64,000 bases of DNA from Dermacentor variabilis. Taxonomy: Eukaryota > Arthropoda > Arachnida > Ixodida > Ixodidae. Every line of letters starts with the position of its first letter. Within the stretch, counting starts at the first letter, position 1. The stretch spans positions 215,059,678 through 215,123,677 of the forward strand of contig NC_134568.1 in NCBI RefSeq assembly GCF_050947875.1. Direction: 5' to 3'. Positions 24,717 to 35,503 of the stretch are shown one piece after another. A program made the translations under genes and the position numbers. The notes under the pieces were generated by a model. That model saw only the letters and a program-made list of their open reading frames with translations. It was not told the DNA's origin and did not search any database.

Positions 24717-25001
24717 CAGCCGCGGAGCCACCGTGGCGTCGGGGAAGCGTGCTCGTCTCGCACCCCGGAGGCCCGGCTTCGGTTCTCACCCAGACCGAAA
24801 TTTACATTTTCATTTCCATTAATTGACTTTGTTTACAGAAACCTGCCTGACAAGTTTGACGTCACTCCGTGCATTTTTGACGTTTTTTTGCTCTTCGCGC
24901 CGTCGGCCATTTTTGGTATCATCTTTCCGCCACGCCGCCGACGGCAACGCCGAATTTTCGCGTAATGGGGCATATAATGCTTTAGCATTAAAAAAAAAAA
25001 A
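24717..25001 (+). mobile_element. tRNA-derived SINE (second family), copy 1
   Basis: A tRNA-like head (ccgtggcgtcggggaagcgt, then a weak B box cttcggttctc) is followed by the same body as at 48262-48560 (gaaatttac, tttacagaaacctgcctgac) and the tail aatggggcatataatgcttt plus an A tract. The two copies define the family; the name is unknown to me. Confidence 0.65.
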
Positions 25002-25357
25002 AGAAAAGCGCGTGTGCATTGGCGAACAGCGCACTTCAGTCGTGCCGCAAGTGTGTCATTGTTAACAAATTATGAGAAGGGCGAGAGGCTGGCCATGCCA
25101 GCCTTGGCATATAGCGCCACTACTGGACAATGCGTTTGAGCGTGACTAGAATAGCGCCGAGCCTGCGCCTGCAGCCGACAGGATGTAAACAACCATTGCG
25201 GGAAATAGAGGAGAAATGTGCATATATAGGTAGGATGAATGGACATCGATCCACTGACAGAGATCAGCGGTGATATGAGATCCTTGTCTTTTATGTGCCA
25301 GGCTGCCTGATTTTCGAGGTTAGAACGACGTGCTGCTACTATAAACCTGGTTGCCAG

Positions 25358-25967
25358 TGTTACGGTTCACTGTGTGCGGCGGTAAATGGAACGGATGCCA
25401 AGCGCCTGAGATACGACGTGCCTAATTGTCACGCTCGTCAACATGAGAAGACTTGTCCGTCGTATGTGTGCGACGCGGTTATGCGCAAGTGCAAATCCTA
25501 CTCTCCTTTGTCCCACGTTCACCCACTCTACAGTAGGGAGTGGTTTCTCTCCGAATTCCTGTGTGTTCACCAATCTGTACCTACGCTCCGCACCTGTACA
25601 CCAGTGAGTGCTTTTTCTCCGTATTTCTCTGTGTGGACTGACCAGTGTGCTGACAAGGCCCTTCACCAGTGAGCAAGAGAGCATGAGGTTGCCAGAGTGG
25701 TGTAGGGTATAATAAGGCCAGTGAGACGCCACGAAGCTATCTTATCTGCCTTTGCGTGCAGCAGCTCGCATGCCGAACGTTTCTGTATTTTTCTGTCTTG
25801 GAGCGCGCTGCTTACCCGTAGCGATGCTTCTGTTATTGTTTTTACATCATCTCATCTTCCCTGCCGGACCCTCTCCGTTGGTCGATCTGGTGCGAGCTCC
25901 AAGCAGACGGTGTTGGAGGTCACCGAAACCCCGTCCCCGTAATAACTAAAGGTGCCAGCTCGTAACA
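25358..25967 (+). mobile_element. Isolated LTR with adjacent primer-binding-like site
   Basis: Its ends are TGTTACGG and CGTAACA (610 bp). It is followed at once by attggtggtagccataac, which looks like a tRNA primer-binding site. A TATA-like ggtataataagg lies near 25707. No coding region follows and no matching second LTR was found. A Cys-rich frame at 25295-25672 overlaps it and is probably fortuitous. Confidence 0.4.
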
Positions 25968-26069
25968 ATTGGTGGTAGCCATAACACTAGCCGGATTCAG
26001 CCAGTTATTGCTGTTGTGGCCCCAAAACATGGCTCATGCTCACATGGTTCATTGGCCATACAGTAAGAG

Positions 26070-26604
26070 CTAAAGATTACCCACGACAAGGAAGAATGAA
26101 AGAAGCAAACAATAAAAAATCAAACATTTGGTGAGACACTGACTGCAGAATTTTGTTTGGGCATACTTCACACAGAAAGTATAAGGCGCCACAATCAGAA
26201 CTTCCAGCAGCGTTAACTTTCCGGACGCATGAATGAATTTATGGAGAGCTCCCATATAATGAATCTGTAGATGGCACCCAACCTACGCGCACCAAATTAC
26301 AATAGGGATGACGTCAATTAAGTCAAAATGAGGTAATTGGGTGGAAAAATAAGGGACATTCTGCAGAGGAAGGAGAAGCGGTGGCAAGAAATAAATAACG
26401 ATAAATTGTTTCAGGTTTGTTGCACATAGAACAGAAGTTAGTAATAGAGAGATCAGATCTAGAAACAAAAAATGGCTGTGGCTTAGCTAAGGTTAAGCTC
26501 AGGATGCGAAGCATACTAGCCTTTATTTTAGTTGTTGAACCACTGTTTAGCCTGGTGAACTGCTGTTGCTTGGCTATATTTGGTTCGGCTAGACGAAGAA
26601 ACAA
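26070..26604 (-). pseudogene. LINE 3' coding relic with CCH-type zinc finger
   Basis: On the minus strand the frame at 26604-26323 contains CSMCNKPETIYRYLFLA, a Cys-x2-Cys-x7-Tyr pattern like the C-terminal zinc finger of I/R1/jockey-type LINE RTs. A final hydrophobic stretch follows to about 26070. Frameshifts and the absence of an RT palm mark it as a relic. Confidence 0.35.
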
Positions 26605-27240
26605 CTCATGCGTTACTCTGCTTCGCCTTCAAGAGTGGAACGCGACAGCGTTCCCGTCGACCCGCCAAGGGGTGTAAGACAATGGGCTACGGCGCAGCGA
26701 CTACGCGCCCCGCGTTGGACGCGGTGAGCGTCGAGCAACGCAGCGTTCGGCTCGGCAACGAAATGTGCGCCTGAGCAAGCGACGCACGCCTGAGCCTTAG
26801 AAACAGCTCGTTTCTAAGGCAACACCGCATTCACTAGAGGCGCTTTTGTACCGCTTTGAAGCATCGTACTCGTGGCTCAGTGGTAGCGTCTCCGTCTCAC
26901 ACTCCGGAGACCCTGGTTCGATTCCCACCCAGCCCATCTTGCAAGAGTTGAGCCAAAGCCACCTAGAAACAAGCGCAGCTGCTTATATACCGCCGCGAAG
27001 CCGCGAGCGACGGCGCGAGTTGGAGCCCCGTTTCTCCTCTGTCGTGACGTCACGGTGTCACGTGGTCAGCCTTGAAGGCGACGCCGCGAGCGACGGCGCG
27101 AGTTGGAGCCCCGTTTCTCCTCTGTCGTGACGTCACGGTGTCACGTGGTATGACATGGGGTCACTAAAGGTCATTGAAGGCGACACCGCCGCGCCCGAGG
27201 AGCTGGGTTGAGCTCTAGTAATATGCTTCGCATAAAAAAA
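26590..27240 (+). mobile_element. Composite SINE-like repeat with tRNA-like segment and 82-bp tandem duplication
   Basis: 26871-26938 is tRNA-like: A-box-like tggctcagtggtagc and B box ggttcgattcc. Downstream, a GC-rich unit (gcgagcgacggcgcgagttg onward) occurs at about 27001-27082 and again from 27083. The end is atgcttcgcat plus an A tract. The tRNA-like fold lacks a proper acceptor pair, so I do not call a tRNA gene. Confidence 0.5.
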
Positions 27241-27534
27241 ATTAGACGCGTAGCTCTACAGCGGAACCTCGATAATGCCACCTCGTGTTGTCGTGAAAGG
27301 CATTTTCTCATGTTTTACGGAAACTGTAGGTGTCTGAAAGCATCGAAGGAGATCAGGGATGACCATTCTGTGCACTTGAGAAATAAAAGGCATTTAAATC
27401 TGCTTTTGCGATAAAATGAAATAAACGAACATTTAAAATTGGGCCAATGAGTGTCGACAATTCGAGAGAATCAGCTTAGAAAGACTTGCACTTAGGAAGA
27501 ATCTGGTGTGCCCGGGAATCAACACAGAACGTAC

Positions 27535-28174
27535 TTCATCATCATCACCACCAACATAATCATAGTCATAATAATCATCATCAATTTTCCGGTAAGTACC
27601 CCTGTCGGGGTATTAAATAAAGGGAGGGGGTTACAGATGATAGGAATAGAAGCAAAGGTACCATTACTGTTTCCTACAAAACTGAGCCTGTGGATTCGTA
27701 TGAGAACAGAAAAAAAATGCTAAGAGACACGCTGAATACGATGCAAAAGCATAACAGCAGAACAGTCACAATGTGAAACGGCAATCGCAAAAGAACGAGA
27801 ATTTGAGGTGATCAGTAAGCAGCTGTTTGGAAGATAATGGGCTTACGTTCGTTGACAATTCTGTTTGGTAAATTGTTCCACTATACGATAGCGCTAGGCA
27901 AAAAGAAATTATTAAAGGAAACTGTTGAACCATGCAAGCGCTGGATGCTGCAAGAGTTAAAAAGGCGACGAGATGTATGGGTTGGTGGAATTAGATGCTT
28001 TTCATCTAGTTGAGGGAAGTTACAATATAGGCGACGGAAAAGGCACGTACAGCTTTGCGATTTTCCGACGGAACACCAATGGTTCGATTCCTAGGGGTGA
28101 TTTCATCTCACTGACACTTTCTTCACGGCTGTAGCTGGAAATCATTAATCTAGCGGCACGATTTTGTATTGATT
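27535..28174 (-). pseudogene. APE-type LINE, C-terminal RT region and 3' end
   Basis: Minus-strand continuation of the reverse transcriptase (ILESIQNRAARLM, then ending around WNNLPNRIVNERK near 27840), with frameshifts and stops. The AT/GAT-rich triplet patch at 27538-27595 may be the element tail. The exact 3' end and target duplication were not found. Confidence 0.6.
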
Positions 28175-28952
28175 CTAATATATTAAGTAAACTTGGTGCG
28201 GGCTCGAAATAGCTGTGGTGTATTCAAGTTTGCTTCGAATGAAAGTTTCATAAGCTAGTTTTCTTGTGGATGAAGGGCACAGGGCAAGGGTACGTCTGAC
28301 GTAACCAAGTGAGTTACTGGTGTCGGTAGCCAATTTTGTGATATAGTCGGACCAGGTCAACTTGCTGTTAATAGTGATACCGAGATAACGATATGATTCA
28401 ATGGTGGATAGGGCTGTCGAGTTTAAAGAGTACGGGTGATCCTTGTTAGAGTGTTTACGGGATACCTGCATAACTGTACATTTGGAGGTGTTAAGTTTCA
28501 TTAAAGAATTGGAACACCAGGTTTCAATTAAGTGTAAGTCTTTTTGAAGCATTGCATGGTCGGTTTGGTCTGTAATGCCACGATAAATTACGCAATCGTC
28601 TGCAAAAAAGTCGGATAGAGGATGAAATGCCGTTAGGAAGGTCGTTTATGAAGATGAGAAAGAGAACGGGACCGAGTACGGACCCCTTCGGCACTCCGGA
28701 GATGACGCTAACAGTGGTTGAGCAATGATTTCCGACAGCTGTGTGCTGGAAGCGATTAGTAAGAAAGCAACGGATCCATAACACTGCGAGAGAGGGGAGA
28801 CCGAGGCATGAAAATTTGGTCAAAAGCTGCTGATGGGGAACACAGTCAAATGCTTTGGCAAAGTTTAGGTATATGACGTCAGTTTGAAGTGATGATTCTA
28901 AGTTCAGGTGAAGTTCAGTAATGAATTGAAAAAGCTGTGTATCGCATGACAA
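28175..28952 (-). pseudogene. APE-type LINE reverse transcriptase palm (dead)
   Basis: Two overlapping minus frames give LNFAKAFDCVPHQQLL (RT motif with its Asp), GVPKGSVLGPVLFLIFINDL, then after a frameshift in the (F)ADD region LIETWCSNSLMKLNTSKC and YRYLGITINSKLTW. This is the motif order of CR1/L2/jockey-type RTs. The active-site strand is disrupted (ending IRLFCRRLRN instead of an ADD motif), so the copy cannot be active. It belongs with the endonuclease at 29600-30549 and ORF1 at 32110-32999. Confidence 0.85.
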
Positions 28953-29599
28953 ACCAGGCCGGAAACCGTGCTGATTGTTAAAAAAGAAGTAATTATCACC
29001 GAGATGACATGCTATATGCGAATATATTATATATTCTAGGAGTTTACAGGGATGCTTGTTAGAGAAATGGGGCGATAGTTGGAAGGATCAGAGTGGCTGC
29101 CTGACTTATTGACTTATATACCGGTACCACTTTACTAATTTTCCAGTCATTTGGAAGTGAACTATCGGTAATGGACTGGGTAAAATTATTTGTAATATTA
29201 GACTGGAAAATCCTTTCGTATACCTTACTGGGTAAAAATTATTTGTGATATTAGACTGGAAATTTGTGTCGTACCTTTTAGTATCTTAGCAGTGATGTTA
29301 TCTGGCCCGGGGGCACTAGCAATCTTTAGGTTTTAGACAAGTTTCACAGTGCCTTGAGAATTAATCGCTAATGGGAAGCTCGAAGGGAAAACTGTAGCTG
29401 GGCAAGTCAAAGTCCTCCAGTGCAGGCTCATGAATGAAAACAGAAGAAAAATACGAGCGGCACGTTGGGACCGTCAGGGTAAGTCGAGGAAATGTTACAG
29501 GAGCTATTGGTTTGGTTTCAGAATATTCCAAAATGTTTTGGGGTTGACACGTGTGATGTTAGGTAAGTCGTGGTGGAAGAACTTCTTTATGGATTGCCT

Positions 29600-30549
29600 C
29601 AAAGTGCTAGTGTATTCGCCCAGGCATGTAAAGTACTTGTCCTACTTTGAACAAGATTTTGAGCATTTCGCATCGCGAAAAAGACATTTTTTTTCCTTCC
29701 CGGTAGCCTCTTTTGTGTGTTGGAAAACCAGGGTTTTCCTAAACCACCGCGAATAGTAACAAGAGGTACATGTCTCTCAACAAGCGATAATATTTTCTTC
29801 TTAAATAGCAACCAGTTTTCATCTACTGTACGAGAAGGAGCAGTCTGCTTTGTTGTGGCCCCTAATGTGTTTGGTTGAGAGCTGTCGGATAGGAACTGCG
29901 ATGCAGAGATTAAATAGGAGTGATTTGTGGTCGCTTTGACCGGCAACCGATGATAGCGATTTTATTATTTTGGGATTAGAAACAAGAACAAGGTCTAGAA
30001 CGTTCTCCCCACAGGTTGTCATATTAACCATCTGAGTAAAGTTGAATGCTAGGATCGTGTCAAGAAAATCTTTGGATTGCCGGTTATGTGCCTCTAGATT
30101 TGCCCAGTTAATGTCCGGAAAATTAAAATCCCCACAGAGCATAAAATTCGCAGACGGGAAGCGTGAGTAACGATTCGCTAGTACAGAATTTAGTTCATGG
30201 TGCAAGAAATATCACCGTCAGGAGAGCGGTAACAAGCAGTAATCACAGTCATACTTGAAGGAAATGAAATAGTTACACGCACAATTTCGTGTTGAAAGTT
30301 CGATTTGGTGACATATGAGGGAACACTTTCTTTCACCAAAATCAAAATGACGCCTCCCCTGCGCCCCAACCTGTCAAGCCTGTGAACAGCGTACGTTAGG
30401 CTATCATGTAGTAGCTCGTGGTCAGGAATATTTGGATGCAGCCAAGCTTCTGTAAGTATAGCGAGGTCAGTATTGTTGTCTTTCAAAATAGATTCTACGG
30501 CGTCTTTCTTACGCAGATAACTACGCACGTTTGCGACCAAGGCCGACAT
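29600..30549 (-). pseudogene. APE-type LINE ORF2 start and endonuclease (dead)
   Basis: ORF2 begins at ATG 30549 (MSALVANVRSYLRKKDAV). The apurinic/apyrimidinic-like endonuclease follows: LAILTEAWLHPN, RGGVILILVKE, CYRSPDG, then GDFNFPDINWAN, LDLVLVSNP and GQSDHKSLLFNL. GDFNFP and SDH are catalytic blocks of APE-type LINE nucleases. Frame changes occur at about 30200 and 29830. This enzyme nicks the target to prime reverse transcription. Confidence 0.85.
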
Positions 30550-30579
30550 ATTTTTATAAACGGGAACAGTGATAGTGGC

Positions 30580-32036
30580 CCATGCCCATCACTGCCCATG
30601 GGCATGGGCAGGACATGTAATGAGGAGGGAAGATAACCGATGGTCATTAAGGGTTACGGACTGGATCCCAAGGGAAGGGAAGCGTAGCAGGGGGCGGCAG
30701 AAAGTTAGGTGGGCGGATGAGATTAAAGGGCCCCTGAAACGGTTCGGACAAATTTTGTAGACGCGTAGGGTACAGCTTGAGTAGAACATTCGCACCACAA
30801 TTTAAGTGAAGCGTTACGTATTAATGGAGCTATAAGCGATTAGAAGCTACCCTCCTCCCTAGCTATGCTTTTCCTCCTCAACTCGTTCGCCGAGCGATAG
30901 GGCTAAGCTCCGCCTTCACTGGTTCAGCGTCACGATGCGACGTCACATCGTCCACTTCCGGTTGTTTTGGAGCCCGACCCCGCCCGCGCGAGACCGCTCC
31001 GCTAGCCGCTTGGCCGTCGACCCCAAGCGAGAGCTATCGAAGCAGCGTGCGTTGCGAGCATTCTGTCGTAGCGCCGAACGTGTCTTGTATTCCGGTAACC
31101 ACAGGCAAGCTGGTCATTTCGGCAAATGACTGTAGGCATAAACTCAAGCTGATGAAGGAACTTTAGCGTAGGCGTACGTGAGCGGCCTGATCGGTCTGCA
31201 CGGTCCACACACTTGTTGGTTTAACCAGCCAAACAAAGCGCTAATATTGCTCTAACCAAGTGTAAAACATTTTAAACATTTATAAAAACAACGTCTTCAT
31301 GATTACACTCCTGCGAAAAATACGCACCAGCAGCAAAGAAGAATACACTTCGTTGCTGCTACTGTGTATGGTTGAGCTCTGTGCCACCAGGTGGCTGCAC
31401 CGTGCAGACCATTCGCATTTGCCCTTCTGCTCATCTCATGGCTCATCCCGTTACGGCAAAGTAAAGCGGCCAGACTCTGACCGCGGAGCTCTCTTCAAAA
31501 TGGAGTACGTTGTAACACAAGCAGACGACACATGCTGTGTGCCGGAAGTGCTTAAGTGTACTGAAAAATTATTCTTGTGCATTCTCTTTATGTTACTTTC
31601 TTTTCATAAAAACAAATTAACTAACATTCCAACTATTACGAAGATCATTTGTTTTCCATAAAGTTGGAAAAATTATCGATCACGCGCCCTTGTCAGCCAA
31701 TCGGATAGCTCGCCCCACTGACGTCGTATGGGTGATTTCGGTCATATGGGTAGGGGCGGCTTAAAATTCCGCCGAGCAGTGCGCTGCGATCGGCAGCGAT
31801 GTGCATATTTAAAACCTTATAATAAATTACACGCTTTACGCGGAGCACTTAGATGTGTCAATTAATGATCAGACGGACCTACTCTAACGACTCAATACGT
31901 TTGTAGAAAATCGTCAAAAGCGTTTCAGGGTCCCTTTAAGAAGTTTGCAGGCACGGCATGGCCACAATTAGTACACGACCGGGGTTGTTGGAGAAGTATG
32001 GGAGAGGCCTTTGCCCTGCAGTGGGCGTAACCAGGC

Positions 32037-32064
<28 letters not shown>
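30580..32064 (+). mobile_element. RTE-like LINE 3' fragment, itself interrupted; target duplication GATAGTGGC
   Basis: The two pieces 30580-30722 and 31940-32064 read WAGHVMRREDNRWSLRV, DWIPREGKRSRGRQ and, after the interruption, the conserved end of the frame (FALQWA, stop), then a (GAT)n tail at 32036-32064. GATAGTGGC flanks the whole at 30571-30579 and 32065-32073. It inserted, opposite in orientation, between ORF1 and ORF2 of the larger LINE. The 5' junction carries a small inverted repeat (cccatgccca / tgggcatggg). Confidence 0.85.
30727..31935. mobile_element. TTAA-flanked TIR element, 1,209 bp (non-autonomous)
   Basis: The left end AGGGCCCCTGAAACGGTT and the right end (reversed) AGGGACCCTGAAACGCTT match and extend imperfectly for about 40 bp. 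TTAA flanks at 30723-30726 and 31936-31939. No transposase frame is present. TTAA duplications are typical of piggyBac-like elements, but the terminal bases differ from the usual piggyBac CCC start, so the superfamily is uncertain. It splits the RTE-like fragment cleanly. Confidence 0.85.
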
Positions 32065-32067
<3 letters not shown>

Positions 32068-32109
32068 AGTGGCAAGGCAGGTCTGGAGGGGGGGAGAGAA
32101 GAGGGACGC

Positions 32110-32999
32110 TCATGCCTGAAAAAACGCAGTGACCGCTATGCCCTCAGTTCAACTATACAATCAGATTCAGCATTGTACGTGGATTGCTTGCCATCAAGCA
32201 GCAACCTGTCAAAGCGAAGTATAAACGTTCTGCCTCTCTTTGGCCCATTGAGATAAAGTTTCCTTCGTGCCTGTCGAACTCTGGCTGACTAGTCCTCGCG
32301 AATCGAAAAGTTCGTGCCTTTGAGCCTAGAAGCCACTGCAAGAATTCTTTATTTATCTTTAAAACTTGCATTTCTTGCAATAATAGGCCTAGTTTTGTCT
32401 CGCTGGTAGCGACCAAGCCGGTGTACACGCTCCAAGTCGGCTGTACTTATGGATAAACCGAGTTTTCCGGAGCAGAATGATACGATTTTTGGCTGGGACT
32501 GAAGCCAAGTCTCGCCTTTTGTGTCTTGAATTCCACAAATTGAATCGAATTTTTGGGTAAGAACTTCGATTTCAGTGGAAAGTTTTGCAAGGCTATTATT
32601 CACGGCCGCCTTTAAACCTATTTCGTTTGACTGAGTCGACTGGACAATCTTCTCGAGGGCATCAACGCGAGCCGTAATGCTGGTCACGAAGGTCTGGATG
32701 CTATGCTGTGATGCTCGGATCAAAGAAATTTCGGACAGGACCGAACTTTGCGATGTTTCTATACGAGGTACGGCCCTTGCAATAGTCTCAATGGACGGCG
32801 GTGAAACGTCATTTGGTCCTGGATTTAATTCTACCGCTCCCGACAGCAATAGGAGCAGATTAATTATTTGAGCATTGATGTACAGAGATAACATTCCACA
32901 CATCAGCTCGCAACAAGTTTCAATAAAACAACGGGGGCACGGCACCGCAAGAAAGCAGTGATTTTCCAGAGCGGACACAAGCCGCGTACTGCAGGTCAC
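32110..32999 (-). pseudogene. APE-type LINE ORF1 with 2A-like motif (dead)
   Basis: From ATG at 32999 (or the internal Met codons at residues 33 and 36) the frame has a hydrophobic stretch (INLLLLL), then SGAVELNPGP at residues 53-62. That is one residue off the 2A consensus with DVE-x-NPGP. A coiled coil follows (VDALEKIVQ, LAKLSTEIEVLTQKFDS), then an L1/L2 ORF1-like nucleic-acid-binding part (ADLERVHRLGRYQRDKTRPI, FKDK). After a frameshift near 32350 it continues with LLLDGKQSTYN to about 32130. Such ORF1 proteins bind the element RNA. Frameshifts show it is dead. Confidence 0.75.
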
Positions 33000-33622
33000 T
33001 GACCTGCGTCAAGAAGGGGATTTTTGTGACCACTGTCGTTGCGGTGGCGTGGCCTCCAGCAAACAAACCGTTCTGCCGAAAACACACGCAGTAAGGGCGA
33101 CCCCCTATGGCTGAGTTTAGATTAGTACAGACTGATAGAGTATATGTAATAATTACTACCTTAGATTGTTGAGGACTCAACTTCCTGATGACCATGATGG
33201 TTGCGAGAAATACGGCGAGAAAGATCGGTCTCTCGCCAGGCAGAGGGAGAGCAAAAAAAAAAAAAAAATCGTTGAGTAGGAAGGATGCCAACTCGGTCCG
33301 TTAATTTGTTTGTTTTCTTTTTATTAACTGTGAAAAAATAAATTTTGGCCACTGAAAGATCTAGCTGTATCAAAATCTTAGTCAAGGAAAAGAACAGGAA
33401 AAGGAAAAGAGGTAACGAAATAACAAAACACTATCGAGACTAGTCTATGAATAGCGAAGAAGAACAAAAAAAAAAAAAGAAAAGGTTAATCCGACCCCAC
33501 TTTTATCTTGTTGGCTCTCCATCTCTTCTGGTGTGGTTAAAGTCACCGCGCCGCATCTGTTAACTGCTCAAGGATCTATAGAACTCATGCCTGGTTTGTT
33601 CTACGCACTTACATTGAAACAA

Positions 33623-33657
<35 letters not shown>

Positions 33658-33820
33658 ATTAGCTGATATTTAGGAGCACTTCCCTCCCTGCGCTACACGC
33701 AAACATGTCAAACACTGCCGAAGCTTCTTGAAAGAGCTGTGCGCAGCCTAAGAAAGAGCGCGCTGCTGACTGAAGAGACTCAAAATTCACCGTTTCGAGA
33801 CACGTGGCGCTCTTAGTACA
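33000..33820. other. No gene recognised; (AAAT)n at 33622-33658
   Basis: It probably includes the 5' untranslated part of the minus-strand LINE. It also holds an A tract at 33255-33269 and the microsatellite. Nothing else was seen. Confidence 0.5.
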
Positions 33821-34033
33821 TCGTGGCGTCAGCTCTAAACTGTTCTGCGTATATTTTTATGAGATGTCTAATCTGTAGCTTATACTGGACACGGAGACGA
33901 AGTGGTTCCTGTGTGGATCTCCGTTCTCTGCCTGTCTGCTTTCACGAGTATCCTTGCGTGGTATATGCTGGGAGACGCCGCTCCCGTTCATCCGGCGATG
34001 GAAGTGTAGTCGCCGACTGGGCGTCTGGACGAA

Positions 34034-34300
34034 GTGGACGTCGCGCGGGCACTCCGCAGGAAGCGGCAACGCCTCGTGAACGGCACTGGCAGCGAAGACG
34101 CCGCCCTGCGCTCGGCTTCGGAAGAAGATGCGCGGGACGACAGCGACTACGTGAGCGCGGCGAGGAGCAAAGAGGAGAATCGTCACGCGCTGTTCTTCTT
34201 ACACGAGGACAGCGGGGATGGTAAAGAGCAGTGTTCCGGCACGTACCGTTCTCTTCGTGCCCGAGACCTCGTCTGACGACAAGCTGAATGTCTTACACAG
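34034..34300 (+). pseudogene. LINE ORF1-like relic, left part (split by the intact LTR element)
   Basis: The frame at 34034 (VARALRRKRQRLVNG, then an acidic Ser/Asp stretch) and, after a frameshift, the frame at 34218 (ARTVLFVPETSSDDKL) resemble the N-terminal part of a repeated tick ORF1/gag-like protein with a TVLFVP strand. The frame breaks exactly at the LTR retrotransposon boundary (34300) and resumes at 41314. Confidence 0.55.
34297..34300 (+). repeat. Target site duplication ACAG (left)
   Basis: ACAG precedes the 5' LTR and is repeated at 41310-41313 behind the 3' LTR. Confidence 0.85.
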
Positions 34301-34816
34301 TGTTACGATTCGCCTGCGACACGTGGTTTTGCCGGCGCCAACTGCGGCGGGGCGGCAGACATTTTGGCCCGATCGTCGTCGCCGCAACACTCATCGCCAG
34401 GTGTTTCCAGGCGCGTCTGCGGCGATGCGACCGCCTAGGGATCCCCCTCGCATTCCAGTCATTGTGCCCGAAACAGGCGATGCCAAAGCAGGGATCTCAT
34501 TCCAGTTATTGGGCCCGAAACAGGCGATGCCAAAGCAGGGATCTCGTTCCAGTCATTGTGCCCGAAACAGGCGAAGCCAAAGCAGGGACCATCTTCTCGT
34601 TACAGTCATTGTGTCCGACCGGCAGCGCCACGACAGTGTGCTGCGCAGCGCCACGACAGTGTGCTGCGCAGCGCCACGACCAGTTGCTACGAGATCTTGC
34701 GCAGCGCCACGACATGGTGCTACGGCATCGCTACGACAGTGTGCGTCACCATTAGCCCATTGTACATTCACGTGCTCGTCTTTTGAGGGGTTCCTTCTTG
34801 CCCTCAACTGCGAGAG

Positions 34817-34824
34817 TATAAAAA
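34817..34824 (+). promoter_or_regulatory. LTR TATA box
   Basis: tataaaaa is preceded by gag and lies about 690 bp before the gag-pol ATG. Transcription would start about 25-30 bp downstream. The identical copy in the 3' LTR is at 41015-41022. Confidence 0.7.
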
Positions 34825-34932
34825 CAGCTGCCCCCGGACGCCAAAAAGGGCTCCGATTTCTTCTGTTGAGTGAAGTGCTCTCCCGTCTCTCTACTTCGGT
34901 CAAACCTGACCGCCAACTCTTTGCGATGTTAA

Positions 34933-34938
34933 AATAAA
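34933..34938 (+). terminator. LTR poly(A) signal AATAAA
   Basis: AATAAA lies about 115 bp after the TATA box. The copy in the 3' LTR (41131-41136) would end the genomic transcript. Confidence 0.65.
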
Positions 34939-35106
34939 CAAGTTGTTTCGTTGTTACCAGTCGACTCATGCTTTGCCGGGACCTTCGGATGCTTGCAGTT
35001 GTACCCCCGGCCGCCAGGCCAACGCTACCCTTGGGGCTTGCGACCCAGGTACAACCACGGGCGTCAGCGCCGAGTTCCCATCCGATCGCTCCAGTGTCGC
35101 GGATCC

Positions 35107-35222
35107 AAACATCTGGTTGGCAGCGGTGAGATCGCCTCCGACGTCAAACATCTGGTTGCCAGCGGTGAGATCGCCTACGACTTCAAACAACGGTCTGCCA
35201 GCGGCGAGATCGCGACAACGGA
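35107..35222 (+). repeat. Three 39-bp tandem units across the LTR/leader junction
   Basis: Units at 35107-35145, 35146-35184 and a diverged third from 35185 share the frame aaacatctggttgscagcgg, tgagatcgcc and acgwc. The first unit starts in the last bases of the LTR. The segment tggttggcagcggtgag, which begins 3 bp after the LTR end, is the likely primer-binding site. Confidence 0.8.
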
Positions 35223-35503
35223 GGCCAGCAGCAAAGAGATGCAGTTGACAGTATGCTGAGCAGCTCAACGACGATCCGGGAGCAGTGCAACGAGCCCTGT
35301 GTGACGACTGGTTGCCTGCAGCGGAACGACTGCGCTGGACTCTTGGCTGCGAGGTTTGGTGAGTGCGGGACTTTCTTCTTCTGAGCTTTGCCAGGCTTTT
35401 GTTAGTGTTAGAAACAGAGCTGGTAATTGTGGTTGTCGTTGCTGCCGGGTTAGTTGCGGCAAGACAATAGTAAGCAGTAGAGAAAGCAGCATTCAGAGCA
35501 GCC

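Larger units (their letters stand above)
34301..35111 (+). mobile_element. 5' LTR (811 bp) of the intact retrotransposon
   Basis: It runs from TGTTACGATTCGCCTG to GGATCCAAACA and is the same, base for base as far as I can compare, as 40499-41309. U3 holds three 47-bp tandem units (34451-34497, 34498-34544, 34545-34591) and a 23-bp unit repeated from 34623. Such repeats often act as enhancers. A TATA box at 34817 and a poly(A) signal at 34933 place R between about 34847 and 34955. Long frames through the LTR are not genes. Confidence 0.95.

Noticed and set aside
25295..25672. Cys-rich 125-residue frame resembling a secreted tick peptide
   Set aside because: No signal peptide, no regular Cys pattern, and it overlaps a likely LTR start at 25358.
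26871..26938. tRNA gene
   Set aside because: A and B boxes are present, but the acceptor and anticodon stems do not pair properly and SINE sequence follows. Ruka heads were rejected for the same reason.
34218..34937. 239-residue open frame, with a matching tail at 40416-41135
   Set aside because: Most of it lies in the LTR U3 and is duplicated only because the two LTRs are identical. Only its first 28 codons belong to an ORF1-like relic.
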